A stretch of 64,000 nucleotides of DNA from Streptomyces sp. NWU339 (GTDB lineage Bacteria > Actinomycetota > Actinomycetes > Streptomycetales > Streptomycetaceae), in assembly GCF_003143855.1 (NCBI RefSeq), contig NZ_QFRK01000026.1, forward strand, positions 68,015 through 132,014, written 5' to 3'. This document shows positions 17,230-25,168 of this stretch, piece after piece. Within the stretch, counting starts at the first letter, position 1, and the number at the start of each line of letters is the position of its first letter. The notes beneath the pieces are model-generated. The model was not told where the DNA came from and did not search any database. It saw only the letters and a program-made list of their open reading frames with translations. A program made the position numbers and the translations under genes.

Positions 17230-17999
17230 CGTGCACCCTCCTCGCTGCCCGCCGGAACAGTCGCCGGCGCGCCCAGGTAAGCCTGCAGAACGGCCGGATC
17301 CTCCCGAATCATCTGGGGGGTGCCGGACGCGATCCAGCGGCCGAAGTTGATGACATGGACCGTTTCGCAGTGCCCGAGGACGAGGTCCATGTCGTGGTCG
17401 ATCAGGAACACGGTGACGCCCAGTTTCTCGACGGCGGCCCGGAGGTGCTCCGCCAACTCACGCGTCTCACCGGCCTCGAGGCCGGCGGCGGGCTCGTCGA
17501 GCAGCAGCACCTTCGGCCGGGAGACCAGCGCGCGGGCGATCGAGACCACGCGCTGGATTCCGTGCGGCAGGTCGCCGGGAAAGCGATCGACGGTCCAGCC
17601 CACGCCGAACAGATCGAGTGCCTCCTCGATCGACTCGTCCGTCCCCGCGCCCTTGCGGAAGTTCCGGATCCGGTTGCGGATCCCATGCCGGTCGGCGTAG
17701 ACCTGCATGTTCTCGCGGACGGTGAGGTCGTGGAAGAGCTCCACCGACTGGAAGCTGCGGACCAAGCCGTGCCGGCTGCGCTTGTGCGCCGCCCACCTGT
17801 CGATGGCCTCACCCTCGTACCTGATCGAGCCGGTGTACGAGGTCATGCCCGTGAGTGTGTCGATCAGTGTCGTCTTGCCGGCTCCGTTCGGGCCGATCAG
17901 GCCGGTGATGCTGCCCTCCTCGACCGTGAAGGAGACGTCCGTGAGCGCCTGTACACCGCCGTACCGGACACCGACCTGGTCAAGCTCGATGATCGCCAT
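17226..17999 (-). CDS. ABC transporter ATP-binding protein (LivG-type)
   Basis: A 257-residue ATPase with Walker A GPNGAGKTT, Walker B VLLLDEPAAGL and switch His in LIDHDMD. The signature reads LPHGIQR, a looser form common in LivG proteins. The ATG at 17997-17999 is preferred over a TTG six bases upstream, with CGGAG before it. It lies 42 bp after the binding-protein gene and is translationally coupled to the LivF-type ATPase. Confidence 0.95.
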   Translation of the reverse strand: MAIIELDQVGVRYGGVQALTDVSFTVEEGSITGLIGPNGAGKTTLIDTLTGMTSYTGSIRYEGEAIDRWAAHKRSRHGLVRSFQSVELFHDLTVRENMQVYADRHGIRNRIRNFRKGAGTDESIEEALDLFGVGWTVDRFPGDLPHGIQRVVSIARALVSRPKVLLLDEPAAGLEAGETRELAEHLRAAVEKLGVTVFLIDHDMDLVLGHCETVHVINFGRWIASGTPQMIREDPAVLQAYLGAPATVPAGSEEGAR

Positions 18000-18041
18000 C
18001 GTCAACTCCGATTCTCGTTCCGACAGACTGCCGCACGGTGC

Positions 18042-19292
18042 TCAGGACGCCGGCAGCGTGCCGCGGAACCACGGGATGCCGTCGCGGACGTTCACGTAGG
18101 GCTTCAGATTCGCGGGGACGCCGTCGACGGTGACCGGCACGAACTCGCCCTTCTTGTACTGCGCGACCGTGACGTAGGGGTTACGGATCGCCGGGGCCTC
18201 CTTCGCCGCCGCGCCCGATTCCATCGGGTGAGTCATGAAGCCGGGCCAGTCGGTCGACTTCTGGGCCTGGGCGAGGACGGACTCCTTGGTGATGTCGCCC
18301 TTGATGCCCTGGAGCACCGACAGGGCGTACTGCATCCCCGAGGACGCGGCACAGGTCTGACCGGTCAGCTCCCTGTCCGGCGCGTACGTCTTCATCACGT
18401 GCTCGTACAGCTCGGCGTCCTTGCCGTTGCCGCTGGTGGGCGAGCAGACGAACGAGAAGTAGACCCCTTCGGCGGCCCCTCCGGAGCTCTCCAGCACTGT
18501 CTTCACCGCGGGAGTCTGGGTGGTCGTGATCGGGACGTCGACGCCCGCGGCCTTGAACGCCTTGAGCACACGGACCGCGTCCCCCGCCCCGATTCCCGCG
18601 ATCACGGCCTCCGGCTTCGACGCGGCCACCTGCGAGGCGAGCGGCGTGAAGTCCGGCGTGCGCAGACCGTAGGAGAAAATGCTCGACTTCTTGCCGCCGA
18701 GCGTCTCCCACAGGTCCGCCAGCGACTTGGCGACCGCGTTCGCGGCACCGTTGTCCTCGAACACCAGCGCCACGTTCTCGACGCCGATCGAGCGGAGGTA
18801 GACCGCGAGCCCGGGGTAGGTTCCGGAGGCTCCGGAGGTGGTCGGGAAGAGCAGCGGGTTCTCGTTCTCCTGCTGCGAGATCGGCCAGGCGCCGAGCGTG
18901 GCGACCTTCGCCTGCGTGAACTGGGGAAGGACCACCTGGCCGACCACGAGGGAGGCGTTGTTCACGAAGGCGACGGGCTCCTCCGCCAGGAGGTTGTTGG
19001 CGCAGGTGGTTCCGGCGGCGCTGTCACCCTTGTCGTCACAGGTGACGACCTTGACCTCGCGGCCGTTGATCCCGCCGAGCTCCTTGTTGATGTACTTCTC
19101 CCACGCCTCGCTCGTCGCCTTGACGTCCGCGTTGCTCCAGAACGGGTTGTCGATCGTCAGCAGCGATCCGAGGACGATCGGTCCGGAGCCGCTCGCGGAG
19201 GCCGCGCCGCCTCCGCAGGCGGTGAGCGCGCTCATGGTCAGCAGTCCCGCCGCGGCGAGGGCGACACGGGTTCTGAAAGTCTTGTGCTTCAT
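18042..19292 (-). CDS. ABC transporter substrate-binding lipoprotein (LivK-type)
   Basis: A 416-residue periplasmic-binding-fold lipoprotein. The signal peptide has basic MKHKTFRTR, a hydrophobic stretch and a lipobox LTAC with Cys26 as the lipidated residue. IVLGSLLTIDNPFW starts the type I binding fold, and it captures the transported compound outside the membrane. The ATG overlaps the permease stop (ATGA at 19289-19292). The substrate is unknown; the catabolic neighbours suggest a carboxylated hydrophobic compound. Confidence 0.93.
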   Translation of the reverse strand: MKHKTFRTRVALAAAGLLTMSALTACGGGAASASGSGPIVLGSLLTIDNPFWSNADVKATSEAWEKYINKELGGINGREVKVVTCDDKGDSAAGTTCANNLLAEEPVAFVNNASLVVGQVVLPQFTQAKVATLGAWPISQQENENPLLFPTTSGASGTYPGLAVYLRSIGVENVALVFEDNGAANAVAKSLADLWETLGGKKSSIFSYGLRTPDFTPLASQVAASKPEAVIAGIGAGDAVRVLKAFKAAGVDVPITTTQTPAVKTVLESSGGAAEGVYFSFVCSPTSGNGKDAELYEHVMKTYAPDRELTGQTCAASSGMQYALSVLQGIKGDITKESVLAQAQKSTDWPGFMTHPMESGAAAKEAPAIRNPYVTVAQYKKGEFVPVTVDGVPANLKPYVNVRDGIPWFRGTLPAS

Positions 19293-21238
19293 CGGACGAG
19301 CCCTTCGATTTCTGAATCGGTAGCGACACTGGTGCTGCGTTCCGCCGGGGGTGGCGGAGGCACCTTCGAGTTGCCTGAACGCGATCGCAGACGGTGGCGC
19401 AGATCATGTCCAAGAGATGCGATCCCGTTGGGGTGGAGCTGGATCGCGATCAGCAAGCCGAGTCCACCGATCAGGTCGTGATAGCTGGCCCAGCCGTTGA
19501 CGGCGAGGAGTTGGGCGAAGAGGCCGCCGGCGGCGCCGATACCGGCGAAGATCGCGCCTCCGATCATCGCGATGCCGCCGATGTAGGCCATGACCACGAC
19601 GTTCAGCGAGGCGAACGTGGTGAAGCCGTTCGGAGCGAAGACCATGGCGTGGTAGCCGAGGAGGCATCCCGCGAGGCCGGCGATCGCCGAGGCCAGTGCG
19701 AAGCCCGCCAGCTTGTAGCGAGGGACGTTGGTGCCCGCCGCGATCGCCGCCGCCTCGTTCTCGCGGATCGCCAGGGCACGTCGGCCCAGGCTCGACGCCC
19801 GCAGGGCTCCGACGACGGAGGCCACGGCGATCACGACGACGAGGACCAGCACGGCGAACGAGGTCATGTCCAGCTGTCTGCCGAACAGCGCCGCAGCGGG
19901 GATCAGCGGGTAGCCGTACTCCGCATCGGTGAACCGCGGGTCCTGGAAGACCACCTGCTCGCAGATGTACGCGGCGCTGAGGGTGACAAGAGCGAGGCTC
20001 TGTCCGCGCACCCGCACCGACGGCAGCCCCAGGATGATCCCGATGACACCCGCCACGGCGGCGGCGATCAGCATGACCAGGGGCAGCGGCAGGCCGGCGG
20101 CGAGGCGCGCCGTGACCAGCCCACCGATGCCCGCGGTCGCGCACTGCGCGAGCGAGATCTGGCCCAGATATCCCGTGACCACGACCACCGAGAGGCCGAT
20201 GAGGATGCCGCAGAGGGTCACGATGCCGGCCGACAGCCACGGGGTCGACGACGTGTAGATGAGGAGCAGCCCCACCGCGAGTGCGATGACAGGGCCCGAC
20301 TTCCGGTAGCGCGGAAGGGGGGCGACCGGCAGCCGGCCCGTGGCGGCATCGCCCCGTGCGGGGAGCAGCCGGCCCGACGCGACGATGAGGAGGATGACCA
20401 CGAGGGCCGGGAATGCCTGGGAGCGGCCGATCCCGGCCCACAGGATGGAGTACCAGCCCTGGTGGTCCTGGACGAGGGCGAGCATCGACTGGGCGATGCC
20501 GATGCCGAGGCCGCCCGCGACGGCGAGCATGAACGAGTTGAACCTCGCCAGGAGCGCCGCTCCGAACACCGGGACGATGAGCATGGTCAGCGCGTCCGCG
20601 TCGAGGCCGGAGATCGGGCTGAGGACGATGCCCGCCACGGCGGCGAGCGCGAATCCGATCGCCCAGGTCAGGGCCCCCAGCAACTGGGGGGACAGCCCGA
20701 CGAGCTGGACGCCCTTCTCGTTGTCGGCCACGGCGCGGACGGCGAGACCGAGCCGAGTCCGCACGGACACCACGCTGAGCACGATCCCGAGCAGGACCGC
20801 CAGGCACGCGATCAGCAGGCGGTCGACCGGCAGGGCGACACTGCCCAACTGGAGCACGTGGGAGGGCAGCTCGCCCCTGGGTGTGCGGGAGGCGACGTCG
20901 AACAGCGCCATCGCCAGTCCGCGCAGGGCCAGCAGCAGTCCCAGCGTCGCGGTGATCCGGGCCAGGATCGGTGCGTTCCGGAGCTGGCGCATCACGAGGA
21001 GGTAGAACGCCACGCCCGCCAGAGAGGCGGTCGCGACGGTGATGACGACCGCCAACGCGGCCGGGACCCCTCCGTCATCGCGGAGCCCGAAGAAGACATA
21101 GGCGCTGAACATGCCGACGGCCCCTTGGGCGAAGTTCGGCACGCCGGTTCCGCGGTAGATCGCGACCACCCCCAGGGCCAGGAGGGCGTACGCGCCTCCC
21201 AAGCCCAGGCCCAGCACCGCCATGCGCAGCAATTCCAC
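19289..21238 (-). CDS. Fused LivH-LivM ABC permease
   Basis: A 649-residue membrane protein containing both permease halves of a Liv-type importer. About residues 1-290 are LivH-like (GGAYALLALGVVAIYRGTGVPNFAQGAVGM; RAVADNEKGVQLVG) and about 310-620 LivM-like (GYLGQISLAQCATAGIGG; AIRENEAAAIAAGTNVPRYKLAGFALAS). Usually these are separate genes. The GTG at 21236-21238 has GGGAG seven bases upstream. It is the first gene of the eight-gene minus-strand operon and its upstream region carries the tandem operators at 21323-21360. A polyproline run and a hydrophilic tail end the protein. Confidence 0.93.
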   Translation of the reverse strand: MELLRMAVLGLGLGGAYALLALGVVAIYRGTGVPNFAQGAVGMFSAYVFFGLRDDGGVPAALAVVITVATASLAGVAFYLLVMRQLRNAPILARITATLGLLLALRGLAMALFDVASRTPRGELPSHVLQLGSVALPVDRLLIACLAVLLGIVLSVVSVRTRLGLAVRAVADNEKGVQLVGLSPQLLGALTWAIGFALAAVAGIVLSPISGLDADALTMLIVPVFGAALLARFNSFMLAVAGGLGIGIAQSMLALVQDHQGWYSILWAGIGRSQAFPALVVILLIVASGRLLPARGDAATGRLPVAPLPRYRKSGPVIALAVGLLLIYTSSTPWLSAGIVTLCGILIGLSVVVVTGYLGQISLAQCATAGIGGLVTARLAAGLPLPLVMLIAAAVAGVIGIILGLPSVRVRGQSLALVTLSAAYICEQVVFQDPRFTDAEYGYPLIPAAALFGRQLDMTSFAVLVLVVVIAVASVVGALRASSLGRRALAIRENEAAAIAAGTNVPRYKLAGFALASAIAGLAGCLLGYHAMVFAPNGFTTFASLNVVVMAYIGGIAMIGGAIFAGIGAAGGLFAQLLAVNGWASYHDLIGGLGLLIAIQLHPNGIASLGHDLRHRLRSRSGNSKVPPPPPAERSTSVATDSEIEGLVR

Positions 21239-21436
21239 GTTCTCACTCCCGTCTGTCCGCCGCGAAGGCGATTCGCGGTGTGACTGGCGCCGCGAGGAGT
21301 CTCACCAGCACCGGAGCCGTGCGTCAATACTCATGATGAATATTTCTCATGAGCATTGAGGCTCCCGATCGAACCCTTGACGCACCCATTCCTCATGACA
21401 AATACTGTGCGGTGCGTCACAGGAGGCAGGAGAGTC
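21239..21436. promoter_or_regulatory. Divergent promoter region with tandem operators
   Basis: Between the permease and crotonase-like genes lie three TCATGA-centred sites. Two, with cores at 21331-21336 and 21347-21352, are 16 bp apart and share the half-site AATATT; the third has its core at 21393-21398. TTGACGCAC occurs at 21377-21385 on the plus strand and, inverted, at 21319-21327. On the plus strand TTGACG (21377-21382) and AATACT (21401-21406) flank the third site, forming a plausible promoter for the crotonase operon. The minus-strand promoter is less clear. Confidence 0.72.
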
Positions 21437-22516
21437 ATGACCGCCGAACCCCGTCGCGCCGCCAAGGCCGCAGCACGCCCGTCGCGGGTGTGCACCGTGC
21501 AGCGGGTCGGCGCCGGTGAACTCGCCGAGTTCCTGACGTCGCTGCGGTACGCCGACGGCCCGATGCCGCGTCGTCCCGTGCTCGTCGACCTCGACGACGT
21601 CGTACGCGAAGGGACCCCCGGGCTACCGCCGGTCCGCCCTGGCCTCGACCCGATCCTGGTGGGCGTCTCCACCTCGGTCCTGGGGCCGGCCGTCGCTCCG
21701 CTGTCGAGGTCGCTGGCCTTCACCATCGCGCCGGGAGGGGTCGGGCGCTCCTGGGTCGACGCCCCGGTCGACGAGACCGTCGAGGCGGTCGTGTCCACCT
21801 TCTCGCGCGCACCGGTCGCGTCGGGTGTGCTGGACCGGATCCTGCGCGCGAGCGAGGACCTCTCGGTCGTCGCCGCACTCGAGCTGGAGTCCTCCGCCTA
21901 CTCGATGCTGCTGGCCTCCACCGAGTTCGCCGACTGGCGGCGGCGAACCCCGCGCGGAACACCGAGCTCCGAGCCCGCGGCCGTCGTCGTCGAGCGCGAC
22001 GGGTCGTCGCTCGTGGTCGAGCTGAACCGACCCGCTCGTCACAACGCCTTCAACCGCGCGATGCGCGACGGAGTGCTGGAGGCGCTCTCGATCGCGCTGG
22101 CCGACGACTCCATCGCCGAGATCCTTCTGCGCGGTCGCGGACCCTCGTACTGCAGCGGCGGCGACCTCGACGAGTTCGGCTCGTGCGACTCCCCCGCGGC
22201 CGCCCATCTGGTCAGGCTGGAGCAGAGCGTGGGGCACGCCGTCCATCTCCTCCGGGAGCGGGTCGTGCCGACGCTCCACGGTGCCTGCATCGGGGCGGGC
22301 ATCGAGATCCCGGCGTTCGCGAGCCGTGTGCGCGCGGTCGAGGGGAGCTGGTTCCAGCTCCCCGAGCTGTCGATGGGACTTGTCCCGGGGGCCGGCGGAA
22401 CCGTCGGCATCCCGCGGCGCATCGGCCGCTGGCGCACGGCGTTCCTGGCCCTCACCGGGCAGCGGATCGACGTGGCCACGGCCTTGGACTGGGGCCTGGT
22501 CGATGAACGGTACTGA
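21437..22516 (+). CDS. Crotonase-family protein with unusual domain order
   Basis: A 359-residue protein of the enoyl-CoA hydratase/isomerase superfamily. Residues about 180-359 hold the core: GRGPSYCSGGDLDEFG and HGACIGAGIEIPAFA form the oxyanion-hole regions, and LPELSMGLVPGAGGT the active-site helix. The protein stops at GLVDERY without the usual C-terminal helices. A similar helical segment (ASEDLSVVAALELESSAY...FADWRRR) lies before the core, at about 135-170, so the order looks permuted. The ATG at 21437 is preceded by AGGAGG and AGGAGAG. Its end overlaps the next gene by 14 bp. It could hydrate, isomerise or hydrolyse a CoA ester. Confidence 0.82.
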   Translation: MTAEPRRAAKAAARPSRVCTVQRVGAGELAEFLTSLRYADGPMPRRPVLVDLDDVVREGTPGLPPVRPGLDPILVGVSTSVLGPAVAPLSRSLAFTIAPGGVGRSWVDAPVDETVEAVVSTFSRAPVASGVLDRILRASEDLSVVAALELESSAYSMLLASTEFADWRRRTPRGTPSSEPAAVVVERDGSSLVVELNRPARHNAFNRAMRDGVLEALSIALADDSIAEILLRGRGPSYCSGGDLDEFGSCDSPAAAHLVRLEQSVGHAVHLLRERVVPTLHGACIGAGIEIPAFASRVRAVEGSWFQLPELSMGLVPGAGGTVGIPRRIGRWRTAFLALTGQRIDVATALDWGLVDERY

Positions 22517-23762
22517 GGACGCGGCCTCCGCGGAGGCACGCCTTTGGGCCGCGTCGGGAGCGATGTCGCTGACCGGGCGGGCCGGCGGGCCGCCCCGGCC
22601 GGCGCCGGGTCTCCCCGCGGCCACCGTCGCCGAGGAGCTGGCCCGGCTGTCACGGTCCGCGCGCAGGCGCACCGGCCGCGCCCCGACACTCCCCGACGTC
22701 CGCCTGCTCTCCGAACGCGCCGCCATCGCCGGCCTGGGGCGTCGCGGCCCGCTCTCGTGCTCCGGCACGTTCCGGACCCTGCCCACCCTCGACGGCCGCA
22801 TCGGACTGTCCCTCGCGCGCGACAGCGACCTCGACATGGTGCCCGCCCTGGTGATGACCGACGAGATCACCGACCCGTGGGAAGCGGTGTCGGCTTGGGC
22901 GCGCGGCACCTCGACCTCGGACGCCGCCGACCGGATGGAGCTGCTGGGTCTGCCCGGTACGGCCGTGCCCCGCCATGAGCCTCCACCGGGTGACCGGGAC
23001 CCTGTCGAGCTGACTCCGGGCGGAACCCGCCCACACGTCCGTGAGCGCCCGCTGATCATCGACTTCACGGCGCTGTGGGCGGGCCCGCTGTGCGCGCACC
23101 TGCTCGGGCTGACGGGCGCGGAGGTCGTCAAGGTCGAGAGCAGCACCCGCCTCGACGGTGCCCGTCACGGTCCTCGCGCCTTCTTCGACCTGCTGCACGG
23201 CGGGCACCGCTCCGTCGTGATCGACCAGAACGACCCGGCCTCGCGGGACGCCCTGCTCCGACTGGTCCGATCCGCGGACCTCGTACTGGAGTCCTCACGC
23301 CCGCGCGCACTCGCCTCCTGGGGCCTGCACGCCGACGAGCTCGTCGCGGACGGCGTCAGCTGGCTCTCCATCTCGGCTCGGGGCAGGGGCAGCCAGCGCG
23401 TCGGCTTCGGTGACGACGTGTCCGTCGGCGCAGGGCTGTACCTCCTCGACCGGGACGACGTCCTCCCCTGCGGCGACGCCCTCGCGGATCCGCTCACCGG
23501 CGTGGTCGCGTCCAGGGCCGCCGCAGAAGCCCTGGAGCAGGAGCGGGCGGTGCTCGTCGACGTCTCCATGCACGATGTCTGCCGCCACGTCGCCGCCGCG
23601 GGTGCCGACGACCGGCACCGGCTGCGCGTCACGATGGACAGGTCGGGCCGATGGCGGCTCGACACCGGCGAAGACATCGTGGAGGTCGCCCCTCCTCAAG
23701 CCCGCCGGCCTGCCGCACCGGCCGCCGCAGCCGGTGCGCACACCCAAGAGGTGCTCCGGTGA
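22503..23762 (+). CDS. Class III CoA-transferase-like protein, possibly permuted
   Basis: A 419-residue protein with CaiB/BaiF features. The family N-terminal element (IIDFTALWAGPLCAHLLG, then TGAEVVKVES) appears only at about 184-213, and the segment around ALADPLTGVVASRAAAEAL carries the likely catalytic Asp. Residues about 95-155 (GRIGLSLARDSDLDMV... DPWEAVSAWARG... LLGLPGTAV) instead resemble the C-terminal part of such enzymes. The ATG at 22503 overlaps the crotonase end by 14 bp, and its stop overlaps the amidohydrolase GTG. A CoA-transfer role is inferred from family only. Confidence 0.75.
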   Translation: MNGTEDAASAEARLWAASGAMSLTGRAGGPPRPAPGLPAATVAEELARLSRSARRRTGRAPTLPDVRLLSERAAIAGLGRRGPLSCSGTFRTLPTLDGRIGLSLARDSDLDMVPALVMTDEITDPWEAVSAWARGTSTSDAADRMELLGLPGTAVPRHEPPPGDRDPVELTPGGTRPHVRERPLIIDFTALWAGPLCAHLLGLTGAEVVKVESSTRLDGARHGPRAFFDLLHGGHRSVVIDQNDPASRDALLRLVRSADLVLESSRPRALASWGLHADELVADGVSWLSISARGRGSQRVGFGDDVSVGAGLYLLDRDDVLPCGDALADPLTGVVASRAAAEALEQERAVLVDVSMHDVCRHVAAAGADDRHRLRVTMDRSGRWRLDTGEDIVEVAPPQARRPAAPAAAAGAHTQEVLR

Positions 23763-25168
23763 CGGGCCCGGAAGCCCTCGGCCTGCTCCTCACCGAGGTG
23801 GACCTGGGCGGGACGCTCGTCGACGTACGCACCCGTGGTCCGCGGATCATCGAGGTCGCTCCCGGGCTGCGGCCCGCCGGCGAGCTGGTGATCGCCGGCC
23901 GAGGGGGTGCACTGCTCCCCGGGCTCCACGACCACCATCTCCATCTGCACGCCCTCGCCGCCGCGCGGCACTCGCTCGATGTCGGACCCGATCGGGTGAG
24001 CGGCCTGCCAGGTCTGGCCCGCGCGCTGCAGACCGCTCCGCAGGGCGACGGCTGGCTTCGCGCCGTCGGCTACCACGAGTCCGTCGCCGGCGAGCTGGAC
24101 CGCCACGTGCTCGACCGGCTGCTTCCGGGCCGACCGTTGCGGGTTCAGCACCGAAGCGGGGCGCTGTGGATGCTGAACTCGAAGGCGCTCGACCTGGTCG
24201 CCGGGGCGCTCGACCTCGGCTCCCCCGACATCGAGCGAGACGCGCAGGGGCGTCCCAACGGCCGGCTGTGGCGCTACGACCGCCGCCTGCGAGGGCACCT
24301 CGCAGGCGTCGACGACTCCCACCGCGTGGCGCTGCGCGAGGTCCGCGACCAGCTGCTCGGGTCCGGCATCACCGGCGTCACCGACGCGACGCCGGACCTG
24401 GACGAGGCGGGCGTCCGCGAACTGGCCCTGGTGGCACCACTCCACGTACAGGCGCTCGGTGTCGGTGACACGCTCGACCTTCCGGCGAACGTGAGCCGCG
24501 GACCACGTAAGTTGCTGCTGCGAGACCACGATCTGCCCGACTACGACACACTGCGCGCCCTCATCGACCAGGTAGGCGCCGACGGTCGGCGGCGCGCCGT
24601 CGCCGTCCACTGCGTCTCGCGGGAGTCGCTCGTCCTGACCGTTGCGGTACTCGCCGACCTGGGCGCCTGCCCCGGCGATCGCATCGAGCACGGTGCGATC
24701 ATCCCGCCGGAGCTCGACGGCGACCTACGGCGGCTCGGGCTCACCGTCGTGACGCAGCCCGACTTCCTGCGCAGCCGCGGCGACACCTACCTCGCCGAGG
24801 TCGACGTCGACGATCTGCCGCACCTCTACCGCTGGGCGAGCCTGTGCCGGGCCGGCATCCGCGTGGCCGGCTCCTCCGACGCGCCCTTCGGCGACCCGGA
24901 CCCATGGCAGGTCATCAGGTCGGCACGGGACCGCACCACCCGCTCCGGAGCGGCGATCGGCGCCGGCGAGCGAATCGCCTCGGCGCCGGCCCTGGATACG
25001 CTGCTCACCCCCCTCGAAAACCCGGGCGGTGCACCGCGCCGCGTGGCGCCGGGCGCACCGGCCGACCTCTGCCTGCTCTCGGTGTCCTACCGCGAGCAGC
25101 TCGCCGCGCCTTGCTCGGAGGCAGTGCGGATGACCGTGGTCGACGGTCGTCCCGCCTGGTCCCGCTGA
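23759..25168 (+). CDS. Amidohydrolase family protein (YtcJ-like)
   Basis: A 469-residue metal-dependent hydrolase of the amidohydrolase superfamily. The first metal-binding HxH cluster is in LPGLHDHHLHLHA. Later elements AVHCVSRESL and RIEHGAIIPPE supply His residues, and SSDAPFGDPDPW the final Asp. A C-terminal PADLCLLS-type strand is typical of the YtcJ branch, whose substrates are mostly unknown. The GTG at 23759 overlaps the CoA-transferase stop (GTGA), so the crotonase, CoA-transferase and hydrolase are translated together. Hydrolysis of an amide, lactone or cyclic intermediate would fit the pathway. Confidence 0.88.
   Translation: MTGPEALGLLLTEVDLGGTLVDVRTRGPRIIEVAPGLRPAGELVIAGRGGALLPGLHDHHLHLHALAAARHSLDVGPDRVSGLPGLARALQTAPQGDGWLRAVGYHESVAGELDRHVLDRLLPGRPLRVQHRSGALWMLNSKALDLVAGALDLGSPDIERDAQGRPNGRLWRYDRRLRGHLAGVDDSHRVALREVRDQLLGSGITGVTDATPDLDEAGVRELALVAPLHVQALGVGDTLDLPANVSRGPRKLLLRDHDLPDYDTLRALIDQVGADGRRRAVAVHCVSRESLVLTVAVLADLGACPGDRIEHGAIIPPELDGDLRRLGLTVVTQPDFLRSRGDTYLAEVDVDDLPHLYRWASLCRAGIRVAGSSDAPFGDPDPWQVIRSARDRTTRSGAAIGAGERIASAPALDTLLTPLENPGGAPRRVAPGAPADLCLLSVSYREQLAAPCSEAVRMTVVDGRPAWSR

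Noticed and set aside
17355..19481. A 708-residue plus-strand open frame
   Set aside because: Antisense of the LivG ATPase and binding protein; the composition is typical of high-GC shadow frames.
19394..21283. A 629-residue plus-strand open frame rich in Asp, Glu, Arg and Gln
   Set aside because: Antisense of the fused permease, whose transmembrane pattern and motifs are clear.
1..25168. Naming the island a cholesterol or cholate degradation cluster
   Set aside because: No ring-cleavage dioxygenase, acyl-CoA ligase, or KstR-type sites are seen, so the resemblance is limited to general families.
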